Of a stretch of 64,000 bases of DNA, positions 10,765-20,169 are shown in pieces. The DNA is taken from NCBI GenBank assembly GCA_022376515.1, contig WTXI01000210.1, forward strand, positions 1-64,000, read 5' to 3'. A program made the position numbers and the translations under genes. Positions within the stretch are counted from its first letter, which is position 1, and each line of letters opens with the position of its first letter. This DNA is from Lactifluus volemus (taxonomy: Eukaryota > Basidiomycota > Agaricomycetes > Russulales > Russulaceae). A model generated the notes under the pieces. The model saw nothing but the letters and a program-made list of their open reading frames with translations, had not been told where the DNA came from and did not search any database.

Positions 10765-10855
10765 TTAGCCGCGACATTTAGCCGAGGCTCGGCTAATCTG
10801 GCAAGCCAGTGCCATGGCTAAATGCGGCTTGGCTTCGGCTAGCTCCGGCTCGTCA
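10765..10855. repeat. right subterminal repeat region of the hAT element
   Basis: Units such as TTAGCCG, AGCCGAGGCTCGGCTAA and CGGCTTGGCTTCGGCTAG cluster just inside the right inverted repeat, matching the left cluster in motif content. Confidence 0.6.
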
Positions 10856-10869
10856 AGCCCCGCAACACT

Positions 10870-10877
10870 AGCTTCCC
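10870..10877. repeat. right target-site duplication of the hAT element (AGCTTCCC)
   Basis: Perfect copy of 3067-3074. Its first A also completes the palindrome of the right inverted repeat, so the boundary may shift by one base. Confidence 0.95.
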
Positions 10878-11206
10878 ATCCTGCTTCTTGATGTAGAAGA
10901 AAGGGCTGGACCATGCGGATTTCGACCTTGTGATGTATCCTTTATCTTGCTGCTCTGTGAGAAACGCCCTCATCAATTTGGTTTCTTCCGCCGTTAATTT
11001 GTATGTCTTGCAGTTGATTGTCTTCGGGGCATCTGGCAGAAGCGTGATAACGAGGTCCTCGGGGCGTGAGGGGGGAAGCATTTTGCCTCTTCTTCTGAGA
11101 AGACCTTGGCGTATTTCTGGAACTGCTCTGGCACGGCTACCTTGCTTTGCCCTTTTCCCTCTCGTTGAGCCCACTGTTGACTGAAACTCGTTTTACACAT
11201 TTTCAT
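10870..11206 (-). pseudogene. pol: gypsy pol, 5' part of reverse transcriptase
   Basis: This minus-strand segment encodes the start of RT: a proline-rich approach (PPSRPEDLVITLLPDAP), the conserved turn KTYKLTAEE, and SPFFYIKKQDGKL, where the frame is cut by the hAT element at 10869. The matching downstream piece (RPVYDYRKVNEW) resumes at 3074. The region upstream (QWAQREGKGQSKVAVPEQFQKY, 11206 to about 11075) is in another frame, so a one-base frameshift lies near 11075. This break is independent of the hAT insertion and suggests the copy was decaying already or has decayed since. Confidence 0.85.
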
Positions 11207-11269
11207 CCTTTGAGCCGCCCACTTCAGCTTCCAACTTCGCCCGGTGGTGGATAACTTGATGGGTGGCCC

Positions 11270-11686
11270 TCAAATCTTTCCTTCCTTCCAATTGATCTGA
11301 GGGTCAAACTCCCGCAACCAGGGATATCCCAGGATGATCCGATCTTCGCCTAAGTTTGTGATATAGAAGATCTGGGCGGCTTCTTTGCGTCCTTTGAGAA
11401 TGTTGAGGAGACAGTAGCTGGTAATTTTACCGTCTTGATTCTCCGTTCCGTCTACGTTGAACACCGTTCGTGGTTCCTGGAGGTTTATGGATCCCAGGCC
11501 TAGCTTCTCCACCATTCTTGGGTCGATAAAATTTTCTGTAGCACCACTGTCGAGTAGTGCTTTTTCGGCAGCCGTCTTGGTCGCGCTCGTGAACGATAGG
11601 GGAATGTCCAGTGTATTGGTTCTCGAGATACGACATATTTGAGTAAGACGGGCTCGCACCCAGGCTGCACGGGTCGAGCCATTCAA
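11270..11686 (-). pseudogene. gypsy aspartic protease domain
   Basis: The minus-strand open stretch of 138 residues carries the retropepsin signature KALLDSGATENFID (the DSGA catalytic motif) and a downstream flap-like region ending in DRIILGYPWLREFDPQINW, a typical fungal Ty3/gypsy protease end. The enzyme cleaves Gag and Gag-Pol. In intact relatives it is in frame with gag upstream and RT downstream; here a stop follows INWKEGKI and the neighbouring domains lie in different frames. The identification is firm, but the unit is not functional as it stands. Confidence 0.85.
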
Positions 11687-11699
11687 AAATCCTCTTCTT

Positions 11700-12625
11700 C
11701 TACCAGCCCATCCAAGGCACCGTTGAAGGCTCCTTTCCCAATTTTGGCTCTGATGCTCCTGAGCATCTGGATGGGGTCCTCGTCGTCACCGACTTGCGTG
11801 GTTTCATCATCCTCCTTCTTGCTAGCTCTAGCCCTGGGCTGCTGTAGCGGTTTGGGATTGCTTTGCCCTTTCTTTTTAGGACAATCCCTGGAGAGATGTC
11901 CTTGCTCTTTGCAGAAGAAGCACCGTCCCTCTTTTGTAGTCTTTGTTTCTCGTCCGCTTTAGCTGAGTCGGTTCTGGTAACATCGATGTCCATGGCCCAG
12001 GGATCTTTCTGAGGGGGGGTTTCCTTCTTCTTGGCCATGAGCTGGCTGGCCCATCGAGGGACGTCCTTTCTGAAGCTAATTTCGTGCTTCAATTGTTGGT
12101 ACGCGTCGTGGTGCTGGGTGGCCAGCTCCTGCCAGCCTCTCAGGGTGTTTGGGTTGGCCCCTACTTGTTTGAGCATGCTGGTGAGGAGCCCTAGGTCTAG
12201 TCCCCTCTTGTACATTCTGATGGTGCCGTTGCTGTCAGCGTCCCACCCTGCCTTCTTTCTGAGACGATTGAATTCGGCTGTATACTGGGCCAAGTTTCCT
12301 TTCTTCATCTCCAAGTGTTCTAGCCATGTGATCGCATCGTCTTCTTCATTGGTGTCTTTGAAGGCGTCGTCTAGGGCATCCTCAAAGTTGGTCCACAGGA
12401 CTTCTGCATTCTCTCCATGCTGGACTACTTCCTGTTCGATGGTGTCCAGGTAATCTTGTACCCATGCCGACACCAGCGGTCCTTTGACCATCCCTAGCAT
12501 TGTCATGACGCGATTATAGGGGACCAGCATATCATCGTGGTTTCGGTTGATGGCTTTATACATGCGCCACTCGGTTTTGAAGACGTCATAAAGGCCCTTC
12601 TCTCCCTTGAATGGTGTGGGTGGTA
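11700..12625 (-). pseudogene. gag: gypsy gag, capsid-like core and zinc knuckle
   Basis: Minus-strand residues such as FKTEWRMYKAINRNHDD, TWLEHLEMKKGNLAQYTAEF and LGLLTSMLKQ match the Retrotrans_gag core. A CCHC zinc knuckle is present (CFFCKEQGHLSRDC, about 11890-11935), but it lies in a different frame from the core. A frameshift therefore separates capsid and nucleocapsid parts near 11940. The start of the core (GIPPTPFKGEKGLYDVF) is out of frame with the Gly-rich stretch upstream. Gag forms the particle that packages element RNA. The knuckle and the core are both recognisable, so this is a damaged gag, not a host gene. Confidence 0.85.
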
Positions 12626-12631
12626 TCCCCT

Positions 12632-13623
12632 TTAGCCCGTTTCTGGGAGGAGCAACTGGTTGAGCCCCGCGGCTGCAGCTGCGGCGCCTCCACCCCCACC
12701 GCCTCCGCCTCCTCCACCGCCGCCTCCGCCACCACCACCGCCACCGCCACCGCTCTGACTTGGCCCTGCCATTGTCGTGGTTTGGGTCGGCTGTGTTAGA
12801 GTTGCCGAGCGGGTAAATATGGGGGTTGGCGAAGTGATGCTAAGGGCACTCATGGCATGGTCTATGGGGGTGACTGGCGTGATCATTCTTGGTTCTTCGT
12901 TTTCTTGCGTAGGCAGGGGTTCCCTGTTTTGGCTGTCATCGGAGGAGGAGCTTGCTCCTGCCGAATCCTGTTGGGGGGATGTTGCTTCATCTCCGTCCTC
13001 ACTCTCGTCTTCGCTGGCTTCTGATGGTTGCAAGGAAGAGGGGAGAGCTAATTCATTGAGGATATAGTCGTACTTGGTGAACTTCATGGTGGGATCGGTC
13101 CAGTACTCGCTGTTTGACCAATAGATGTTGTACCACCGATTGTTGATGAATTCGCAGGGGGATCTGTACTTGGTTCTCGATCCTTGCTCTACGTGATAGG
13201 AGTGATAGGTTGTCGGTTTCTGATATAGTTGGTGCGTTTGTCTCCTTTCTTCCAAGAATCTGATGCTTCCTTTCTGTTCGATGGTTAGGTCGTCGTCCTC
13301 TCTGGGAACGACCCTCGTTCCTAGGTCGTCTTCGTTTGTATCCCAGACAACGATTAGAGACCCGTCGTTATTCCTGTCCAGCCTTGCGTATGGAAGGCAA
13401 TGTGATCCCCCGGTAGGTAGAGGATCAACGTGTTCCCTTGTTCAGATTGGAACAACTCTGTTCCTGCACCCAAGATTGTTTCCAGGTGTCCAATGGTGCG
13501 TATACAGGAAATGCTGACTTCTTTCCAGCACCTTTGCTCCGATCTTCGTTTGGCGTTATACTGTTTCTGTATCGCCTCGTTCTTGTTCAAGTGTGCGTCA
13601 ATCAATAATTCTTTGATCCGCAG
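12632..13623 (-). pseudogene. gag: gypsy gag N-terminal extension with poly-Gly/poly-Ala tract
   Basis: Two minus-strand open stretches, 13605-13354 and 13255-12632, look like successive parts of an N-terminal Gag extension. It contains an acidic, serine-rich segment (EASEDESEDGDEATSPQQ) and ends in a run of more than 20 glycines followed by six alanines. The run is encoded by GGN/GCN triplets at about 12680-12755. The frame changes once near 13400 and again at the Gly tract, beyond which the gag core continues in another frame. The last change may be triplet-repeat slippage. Agaricomycete gypsy elements often have long, poorly conserved Gag N-termini, so the assignment rests on position. Confidence 0.6.
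12680..12758. repeat. (CCN)n triplet microsatellite inside gag
   Basis: About 25 consecutive CCG, CCT, CCA and CCC triplets on the plus strand read as glycine codons on the minus strand. The adjoining GCN run reads as alanine. It lies exactly where the gag frame changes. Confidence 0.85.
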
Positions 13624-13659
13624 ATAGGTTGGTTGTTGTAGATAGCCCCAGTGGACATC

Positions 13660-14125
13660 TACTAAGGAAGAGCTTCGGCTTTTGTTACGGCTCGACTAGG
13701 GCCGGGTCCCAACTAGGGTTCAAGAGATTTGGTCTCTCCTAAGATCTAGGTTCAGGGTCACTCAAGGTGACGACGCACAGAACCCTGTGGTGTTGTAGCA
13801 CAACCACCAAGCTTCGATGGCCCTACTAGGGCGTATAGGAGGGTAAGAGAAGAAAGGGGAAAGTAGAGGGGAATTCTTGTTCACTCAGGAGAGGGTGAAA
13901 CGAGTCGATTGGAGTCAAAGCCGAAGCTGGGGTACAAGCTACCAGCTGAGGCCTACTTATACAATGTACGCTAATTGTTCTACCAAACTAGGGTGGACAA
14001 TAAGCAAGGAGTCAAGACAATGGAACGCAGAACAATAGAGACTCGGAACAATAACACTGGACTAACTGGGACAGACAATAGCGCAATCAGAACAATAGAA
14101 CAGTCAGCACAATAGAGACAATGTG
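13660..14125 (-). repeat. probable 5' LTR/U3 region of the gypsy element
   Basis: This non-coding stretch lies just upstream of gag on the minus strand. It has a minus-strand TATA-like box (TATAAGTAG, 13953-13961). Right of that box, where U3 should be, the motif ACAATA recurs about six times between 14028 and 14118. This fits an LTR promoter. No partner LTR is in the window and no primer-binding site was recognised, so the limits are estimates. Confidence 0.5.
13953..13961 (-). promoter_or_regulatory. TATA-like box of the gypsy LTR
   Basis: TATAAGTAG on the minus strand, roughly 350 bases upstream of the first gag-like coding stretch, placed as expected for an LTR promoter. Confidence 0.45.
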
Positions 14126-14600
14126 GACGGGACGTCATCCGTGCCTGCCCTAAACATTGACCCGATTCGGACGTTTCGATTCCGTCAACCCGCCGCTGCG
14201 CCTCTCCGCAAAATCAACATCACCGCGATCACCGACTCCGACGCGTTCTCAGCTGAAGACACCCGTCGGACAGCCTTTCAAAGTGAATGGACTTGTATAT
14301 ATTGAGTATCTTCCGCTGTTGGGACCTTCATATCAGTTTCTGGCAGTGCTCACTTCTAGTTTACTTGGATCTTCTTAGCCTCTTTTACAGACTTTTTCTA
14401 TTATACCGGTGCTACGAGACGCCGCTTATCAGTGTGCTACTACTCTCCCACCGCCTCTTATCCCCTGTTTTCGGACCATCGAGCGACGTCGCGCGCAAGG
14501 GCAAGCCGTTCGGAGCGTTGCCGGTGCAGCGCCTCCTCGGCTCGACTCTTACATTCCCCTTTTTCTTTCGAGTATCATTCGTTTCACCCTACTTTAGCAT
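14126..14600. other. unassigned segment, possibly remnant of an LTR element's coding end
   Basis: Several short open stretches in two plus frames (for example 14123-14305) show no recognisable motif. A purine tract (CTAGGGGGCAG, about 14604-14614) directly precedes the LTR-like segment, like a polypurine tract at the end of an LTR retrotransposon. No function is assigned. Confidence 0.3.
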
Positions 14601-15070
14601 GTCCTAGGGGGCAGTGTCATCTAGCATTACCCTCAAAAGACTTTCCCCTTTTCGTTGAGCTACTTACAAGAAAAACATATATAAAGGCCTTGCCCATTGG
14701 CCTAGAAGGGCATCCAATACACCACCTTCTCTTCGGATCACTAAGCTTGCCTCGAATACTAAGAACTCGTCTCGTTTTTCATTATCGTCTCGCTTCTTGT
14801 TCACGCTTACTCCGCTCGTTATACCACCAGGCTACTACCACGCGTTCAAATACCAAACGCGTCCTACGCTCGCTCGCTTCCCGATTCAGAAACCTTTCCC
14901 GCGCACTTCCCTCCGACTCGTTATCGACTCCTCTCGCTTCCCTCGGACTCGCCCGTACTCGTCAGAGTACGTTCATATTGGCTGCCCCAGTGAGGCAAGC
15001 CAGAGTCGCTTACCTCGCAATCCAATCTCGTCAGAGCTTTCCTGATTCCTTTGGTTACCTTCTGGTAACC
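14600..15070 (+). repeat. possible LTR or solo-LTR remnant
   Basis: After the purine tract the sequence begins TGTCATCTAGC and has a TATA box TATATAAA (14678-14685). It then runs as CT-rich TCGTCTCG-type sequence, like an LTR R/U5 region, and ends near a TGGTTACCTTCTGGTAACC palindrome. Beyond it, at about 15095, sequence shared with the array's companion module resumes, so it looks inserted. No second LTR or duplication could be fixed. Confidence 0.35.
14678..14685 (+). promoter_or_regulatory. TATA box of the LTR-like segment
   Basis: TATATAAA in an A-rich context about 75 bases into the LTR-like segment. Confidence 0.4.
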
Positions 15071-15094
15071 TGTCTATGAAGAAAAAGACCACCA

Positions 15095-15790
15095 AAGTAC
15101 CTGTTACGGAATGCAGGACACGTTGGACCCTATGCTTTCCGTAACCATCTTACTCATCAGGACGAGTTTGGATGTGAAATCGGCGAATTCGAAGGTGCAG
15201 GTAAGGTCCACCTTACAATGGGACAGATACATATGGCATGGAACCAGCTCGTTATGGTTGGCATCTTGCATGTCATCCTTGCACCCTATAATCGTATGGA
15301 ATCTGAGCCCAACTTCCTCGAACGGTGGTTTTGCGTCCACTCCTCTGTTGCTTGGGCCTCCACCGCCCTTACGCAACTAATGCTTCCTGCACCAGACACC
15401 ACACCGCCAACTCGCGTTTAACCCATAACTTGTCCTACTCCAGCGCCAAAGGATACCTCAACTGAACATGTATCGCAGCTGGGTAGCAGCTCACAAAGCG
15501 TGGTTGTTGTCTCGGTGGTGGCGTGACGACGGCGACGCGACAGGGTGGGCCGTAGTGGTGTTGAGGACAGTGACTTGGCTTTATTGGGACTGCGCTGTGT
15601 GCGCGGCAGAAATTGACAAGGCCGTGATGATTACGCGATACGTTGCATCGTTGGACTACTAGACTCAATGAGTCCGCCGTGTGTCGTGTCTGAGGATATA
15701 TAACCGAACCGTCCATGGAACATAGTCCTGATAAGAGAGTTGCACCAAGGCTTCGTAATATCAGACAGAATCGGCCATGATAAATTCTAA
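15095..15790 (+). pseudogene. companion module copy 1 (3' half), best-preserved tail
   Basis: An open plus frame (about 15107-15421) reads LRNAGHVGPYAF, MAWNQLVMVGILHVILAPY, then a Cys-containing stretch with SSVAWASTALTQLM. A second open stretch (15468-15662) reads YRSWVAAHKAWLLSRWW. The same strings recur in decayed form after other F-box genes (for example SVAWTSSALKQLM near 41940). It is therefore the end of a multicopy gene that I do not recognise. The upstream half is missing, cut off at the LTR-like segment. Confidence 0.5.
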
Positions 15791-15991
15791 TACCAATTCG
15801 CGTACTTCTCTGATCTGACTGGCGTTGGTGTAAATGAACAACGGTTGATTTTTCGTCCGGTACTTTGCTGACATAATAGCCGTAAGGATAGCTGCTCAGC
15901 GCTCTGCGCCCCCTGGCAAGGGACATCGCCGTATCAGAGGGCTACACCTGTTGTACATTCTTCAATCGCATCCACGTCATTGCTCACCTCC
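15690..15991 (+). promoter_or_regulatory. upstream module of F-box gene A (class 2, partial)
   Basis: The segment beginning GTGTCGTGTCTGAGGATATATAACCGAACC and running through the AATTCGCGTAC region recurs before the genes at 37472, 42635 and 48283. GATATATAACC (about 15695-15705) is the likely TATA element. It ends in the CTCACCTCC sequence found directly before nearly every first exon of the array. Confidence 0.45.
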
Positions 15992-17548
15992 ATGGACATC
16001 CCTGGCTGCTGCTCTACCATAACTCATCCTCCCCTCATCAGAGGGCTCGGCCGATGTCATGGTAAGCAGTTCCAAATCTTTGTGTCCCTAATCTATTCAC
16101 AAACTTGCGAATTAATAGGGCTCATCAGCAATATACGTCCCTCGCCTATCCATATCCTCAACAACGACATGCTTCTCAATATATTTCATCTGTATCGGCT
16201 GGACGATCCGGATGAATATGAAGATGAGGATGGTATGTTGAACTTTAAATGGGACCGTCAACGTTGGTGGTACAAACTGGCACACGTTTGTCGACTGTGG
16301 CGATATATTATTCTTGGATCACCATCCCTGCTCAACCTCCATCTCTACTGCACCATTGGTGTGCCTGTAGCGAAGATGCTCGCACATTCACCACTGCTAC
16401 CACTCACCATCTATTATCGCACTGATCTGGAGATAACAGCAGAAGATGAATCGGGTATATTGCTCGCACTTTCCCATCGTGATCGCCTGCATCACGTCGA
16501 GATTTTGATGTCACATCCGGGGAAGTTCATCGCGGTTATGGATGATCAATTCCCAGTTCTGAAACACATGAGTATCCAATCCAGGACCGAAGTGGCCCTT
16601 CCTGTAACGTTTCAAGCCCCCAATCTACGCCATATCAGACTGTGGACGGTTTCCCTTCCAATTGGATCACCCTTACTCATAACTGCCACACGATTCGTCA
16701 CTCTCTTGTTTCTCAATATCCCAGCATCCTCCTATCTCCCTCCAAGTTATATACGTACCCGACTTTCGCTTATGCTCCAGCTGGAGAGGCTGTCCATTAC
16801 ATTTGGTTCCTCTATCCCCAACCATGATGTTGAAAAGCAGTTGCGCCAGACCCCAGACATGATCACACTTCCTAACCTACGCCGGTTTATGTTCCGAGGT
16901 ACGGCCACAAATTTGGAAGACCTTGTTGCTTGGATCAGCGTCCCTTCCCTCAGCATCCTTCGTGTCAGCCTTTTTAATCAGCCTCCCTTCACGGTTCCCC
17001 GCCTCTGGCAGTTCATCCAATCATCCGAGAACCTCACATTTAGGGCTGTCCAAGTAACTTTCGGTGCCCTTGGCGTTTCCTTACATGCGGTCCCATGGAA
17101 GCGGGGCAATCCGTTGATGTTGCAGATCAGGTGTGGACATCTCGACAGGCAGGCAGCGTCTGCACTTCAACTCTTTGGTACACTTTCACCTGTACTTTCT
17201 GTTGTCGAGCAAGTTGCATTCAGCCACGAAGAGCACTATAAACCATCAGAATGGCACAACAATGTCGACCGAACTCAGTGGCGTCAACTTCTTAGGCCGT
17301 TCACCAACGCGAAGACCATTCATGTAAAAGATAGTCTCATTAGCAGAATCTTCCATTCCTTACCATCTGACGATGAAGAGCCACCACTCAAGCTCCTTCC
17401 GAACCTTGAGGAGATTGGATATTCTGGAGGAGGCGATGGTCGGAACATATTTACTAGATTTCTTGATGAACGACAAGTATCGGGCCATCCTGTGAGCCTG
17501 CGGTTGGTGGATCCTTCGATGTTCGATAAACCTCCGCATCTGTACTAG
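15992..17548 (+). CDS. F-box-like protein, array copy A
   Basis: Exons 15992-16061 and 16119-17548; 499 residues. The start is the ATG of MDIPGCCST, in the same place as MSGCCST in the other copies. The F-box-like segment (about residues 33-90) reads SPIHILNNDMLLNIFHLYRL, an acidic loop, then WWYKLAHVCRLWRYIIL. The remainder is leucine-rich with repeated 'LxxLxL' strands and conserved landmarks (FQAPNLRH, LSLMLQLERLSI, LLRPFTNAKTIHV). F-box proteins bind Skp1 and bring targets to an SCF ubiquitin ligase. The 57-nt phase-1 intron has no in-frame stop, so a retained-intron form would add 19 residues. Copy B is its closest relative. Confidence 0.82.
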   Translation: MDIPGCCSTITHPPLIRGLGRCHGKQFQIFVSLIYSQTCELIGLISNIRPSPIHILNNDMLLNIFHLYRLDDPDEYEDEDGMLNFKWDRQRWWYKLAHVCRLWRYIILGSPSLLNLHLYCTIGVPVAKMLAHSPLLPLTIYYRTDLEITAEDESGILLALSHRDRLHHVEILMSHPGKFIAVMDDQFPVLKHMSIQSRTEVALPVTFQAPNLRHIRLWTVSLPIGSPLLITATRFVTLLFLNIPASSYLPPSYIRTRLSLMLQLERLSITFGSSIPNHDVEKQLRQTPDMITLPNLRRFMFRGTATNLEDLVAWISVPSLSILRVSLFNQPPFTVPRLWQFIQSSENLTFRAVQVTFGALGVSLHAVPWKRGNPLMLQIRCGHLDRQAASALQLFGTLSPVLSVVEQVAFSHEEHYKPSEWHNNVDRTQWRQLLRPFTNAKTIHVKDSLISRIFHSLPSDDEEPPLKLLPNLEEIGYSGGGDGRNIFTRFLDERQVSGHPVSLRLVDPSMFDKPPHLY

Positions 17549-19200
17549 CGTGTGGGTGGTGCTAGTAGACGTTAATTGGTGGATCGAAGTACGTCTCGAC
17601 ACAACTACCCATATCTTAATCGCGCTCACCCTGTGACACCTGCCTACTCTCCTGATCATGGTGACCACCAGATTTTGATTATTGTTGAGATCGCAACAAA
17701 GCGTCACAAACTAGCTTCTTTTAGTCTCCATAGGCATGTGCCTTCTTGAGGGCTATCACGTACCCTTCCTCAGATTCCTTAAGTATAATTTGTCTCTCCA
17801 TACATGTTGGCCATCTGCTATTTGCATTTCGAGCACGGTGTCCCTTGCAATGTATATGTATTTATGTACTGTTCATGCCTACCACTTATCAAGCTATGTC
17901 AAAGTCTTGCAATCCTCGTGACGTACTGACTAAGCCATCTGGAGTTCTTCTGCTCTTCATGCCCTTGCACAAGCCAGTCACCTCTTTCCTTCAATTTTGC
18001 CGACATGCGTCTGCACCGAAACTTGAAGTTGCTACGAATGTGACGTATTACCGCAATCAGCTGACGATACTCCGCCACCCTCAGGAATAGGTACGTCTTT
18101 TCCACATAGTCTGAGCTTTCTTAAAGTTTCTTTTGAATGAACTGGCTCAGGTCTGCCACAGTCGTGAAGTGTTCAGCTTCAGGGTATTATTGATCTTATC
18201 CTGTGGAAGGCTATGTATAACAAGGGTACAAAAGGGTGAGCAACTTCGTTTCCTAGTGAAAAGTCCAACCAGCACGATCATCCTCCATAGCGTCCAAGTT
18301 TTCGAATCCAACGAGAAATCACCCATTCATCTTTAAGCTTTTGACTCCAGATACGTGCAGAGCTCATCGATCCGAGTCAGCTCACCGAAGTCTATGACAA
18401 TTGCTGGACATTTCCCCGAACGACGCGACCCCAGCTCAAGGACAACTGACCACAGATGTCCAGCGACTAGCGACCGTTTCTCAAATCTTTACCCCCCTTC
18501 CTGGGTTTCGTGATAAAGAATGCTGTCATGCAGCCGCCTTTCGATGGCGTCTGCCTATGTTGTGATATCCACCGAGCGTGTCATGTTCACACATGGTGCC
18601 GCGGAGCTTGCGAGTGCGCGGCCAGTTCAGCTCGTTCCGTCCGCGTCAATACGTCGCCCTTCTTCGATCTGGCCTGGTAGTACACCCGCATATATATGAA
18701 CTACTCGAATCTCTCTCCCTCAGATTCGAACAGAATGGCTGCTGGTTAAAGCCCAGGAGAAGCCGGGGATGCACACTGGCGAGGAATCCGAGGATATCAG
18801 CGATCAGTAAGCTGTCACCAGACTGAAGGACATCCTGAGTCTTGTAGGTTCCGTCTTTTGTGAATACATCTCCGTCTGAATATATATATGTGTACTTGGC
18901 TGGTCCTGGACGGCTTTCTCACAGTTCGGAAGAGGTACATCCTCTGCTCAACACTGGACCATGGGCGTGGGTTCGGTAATCATACCTCACATTTGCGAAG
19001 AAGCACACCGTCGACTCGGAGATGCAGCATATGCCTCAGACGATATCGACGATATAGGGCCAGGCACGCATACATACGGTATCCTTATCTCATGGCGTTA
19101 TGGTTAGCATCGTGCACGTCACCTCTGTGCCCTACACGCGTATAGAAGGTGAGCCCAACCGTACGCGCGCACTTGGAAGACCCACCACCGTCTCCCTCTC
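17549..19200. pseudogene. companion module copy 2, degenerate
   Basis: 3'-flank sequence of gene A, then a decayed multi-exon sequence shared with the downstream copies. Recognisable pieces are SCGRLCITRVQKGEQ (about 18195-18245), the region encoding ELIEQLTEVYDN elsewhere (about 18360-18400), a stretch with PRSLRVRGQFSSF (about 18600-18650) and LRFEQNG (about 18720). Stops and frame changes occur throughout. The original product is not recognised. Confidence 0.5.
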
Positions 19201-20169
19201 AGTCAGGCTGCCATTTCAATCGTCTGTAGTTATAATTCTTGTATTCACTCTTGGTTAAGTAGGGGTCGTTGCGGGGATTAAGGAAGGGGAATGGAGGTGA
19301 ACGATAAGCACTGAGCCCGAGAAGAGAATCCGTCATGATGTATTCAAAGTATACCTATTCATATACTCTACCCATCTGAGTGATGTGGAGGCACTAATTC
19401 ATACAAATATATTGTGATTTCACTGCTAGCCAGCGACCGACGTCTCAACGTCCCACTCTAACTGCTGGCCTTGGCACTGGACCGGATATTTGCGCAGCTC
19501 CACGCTCTGGGGAAAGGCGTAATCGAGGTGGAACTCAATCTACCATAGCTTATTCACCGCTCTTCTCCGCTTGCGTTAGTGGGTGCGGGCGCCACATGGG
19601 AGTACGGAACGATGACTGAAACATCGTATTGATCCGTGCCGCCTCTCTCGGGCCAATTCCCACCACGCGAGATGATCCTGCAAGAATCAGAGTCAGTCAG
19701 TCGGCCATGAGTCATGACCACATGAAACGGTGGTTTCGTTGGTTATCATTTGGAGAAGAAACAACACACGCTGTAAAACGTCCATCTCTCAAAGTTGTAG
19801 TACGTCCCATATTCGTGGCGCTTTTGTGCGGTATGTGCTAGTGTTCGGCGTGACGTGGCGTTGGTGGACCGACAGCACTTGAACTATTTGAAGGTGGTGG
19901 GACGTTGACCTTTCTGCGCTGTATCCGCACGCGTATTATATAAATGTAGGAGTGTGAAAAAGTGGTTCACAATGAGGTGACGACCGCGACGATGATGATG
20001 ACGAGGAAGGTAGATGCCAGCGTCCAACCCTGAATATAGGTCAGCGCCTCCTCGGCCAAGGACACCGCCGCCACCACAGGAACTGAATGAGGTATCGGTC
20101 AAAGAGGCCGACCGACACGCTGCTGTACACTATTCAATCTCATCCACATCTTTACTCGCCTCCCTGAAA
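19200..20169 (+). promoter_or_regulatory. class 1 upstream module, copy 1
   Basis: A block of about 1 kb that recurs at 30430, 39580 and, in its later part, 54040. It contains the string GTGTTCGGCGTGACGTGGCGTTGGTGG, GTTGACCTTTCTGCGCTGTATCCGC and a TATA box (TATATAAA, 19937-19944). A GACGACCGCGACGATGATGATGACGAGG run follows. It precedes only a stranded first exon here (20170). Confidence 0.55.
19937..19944 (+). promoter_or_regulatory. TATA box, class 1 module
   Basis: TATATAAA in the conserved context GTATTATATAAATGTAGG, about 230 bases before the stranded first exon at 20170. Confidence 0.5.

Larger units (their letters stand above)
3075..10869 (+). mobile_element. autonomous-looking hAT DNA transposon, 7.8 kb, with protein-kinase cargo
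   Basis: The terminal inverted repeats are TAGTGTTGCGGGGGCTTG at the left and its near-complement at the right (CAAGCCCCGCAACACT), with one G difference in a homopolymer. They are flanked by a perfect 8-bp duplication. Both ends have subterminal AGCCG/CGGCT-type repeats. Inside, on the plus strand, are a decayed PRP8 fragment, a second nested element (3611-5065), an apparently intact spliced hAT transposase (5876-9058) and a CK1-like kinase gene (9302-10446). Intact ends, perfect duplications and an open transposase suggest recent activity. The size without the nested element would be about 6.3 kb. Confidence 0.92.
1..14125 (-). mobile_element. Ty3/gypsy LTR retrotransposon (chromodomain type), left end beyond window, interrupted by a hAT element
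   Basis: Read on the minus strand, the order is leader/LTR-like DNA, gag with a CCHC knuckle, aspartic protease (LLDSGAT), reverse transcriptase (YLDD), RNase H, integrase (HHCC and DDE) and a C-terminal chromodomain. That order is diagnostic of Ty3/gypsy chromoviruses. The element is split at the reverse transcriptase by the hAT insertion at 3075-10869; both halves rejoin at the 8-bp duplication AGCTTCCC. The gag-protease half carries several frame breaks, while the integrase half stays open to the left edge. The 3' LTR lies outside the window, so LTR boundaries cannot be set by comparison and the right limit given is approximate. Confidence 0.9.

Noticed and set aside
14123..14305. Short open frame just right of the gypsy element
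   Set aside because: 60 codons with no recognisable motif; a second frame is equally open over the same bases.
15044..15064. Palindrome TGGTTACCTTCTGGTAACC as a regulatory site
   Set aside because: A single short inverted repeat at the edge of an LTR-like block; no second copy or known site to support a role.
14432..15079. Plus-strand open frame of 215 codons
   Set aside because: Arg/Ser/Leu-rich reading through a CT-rich, TATA-bearing LTR-like block; no ATG in good context and no domain.
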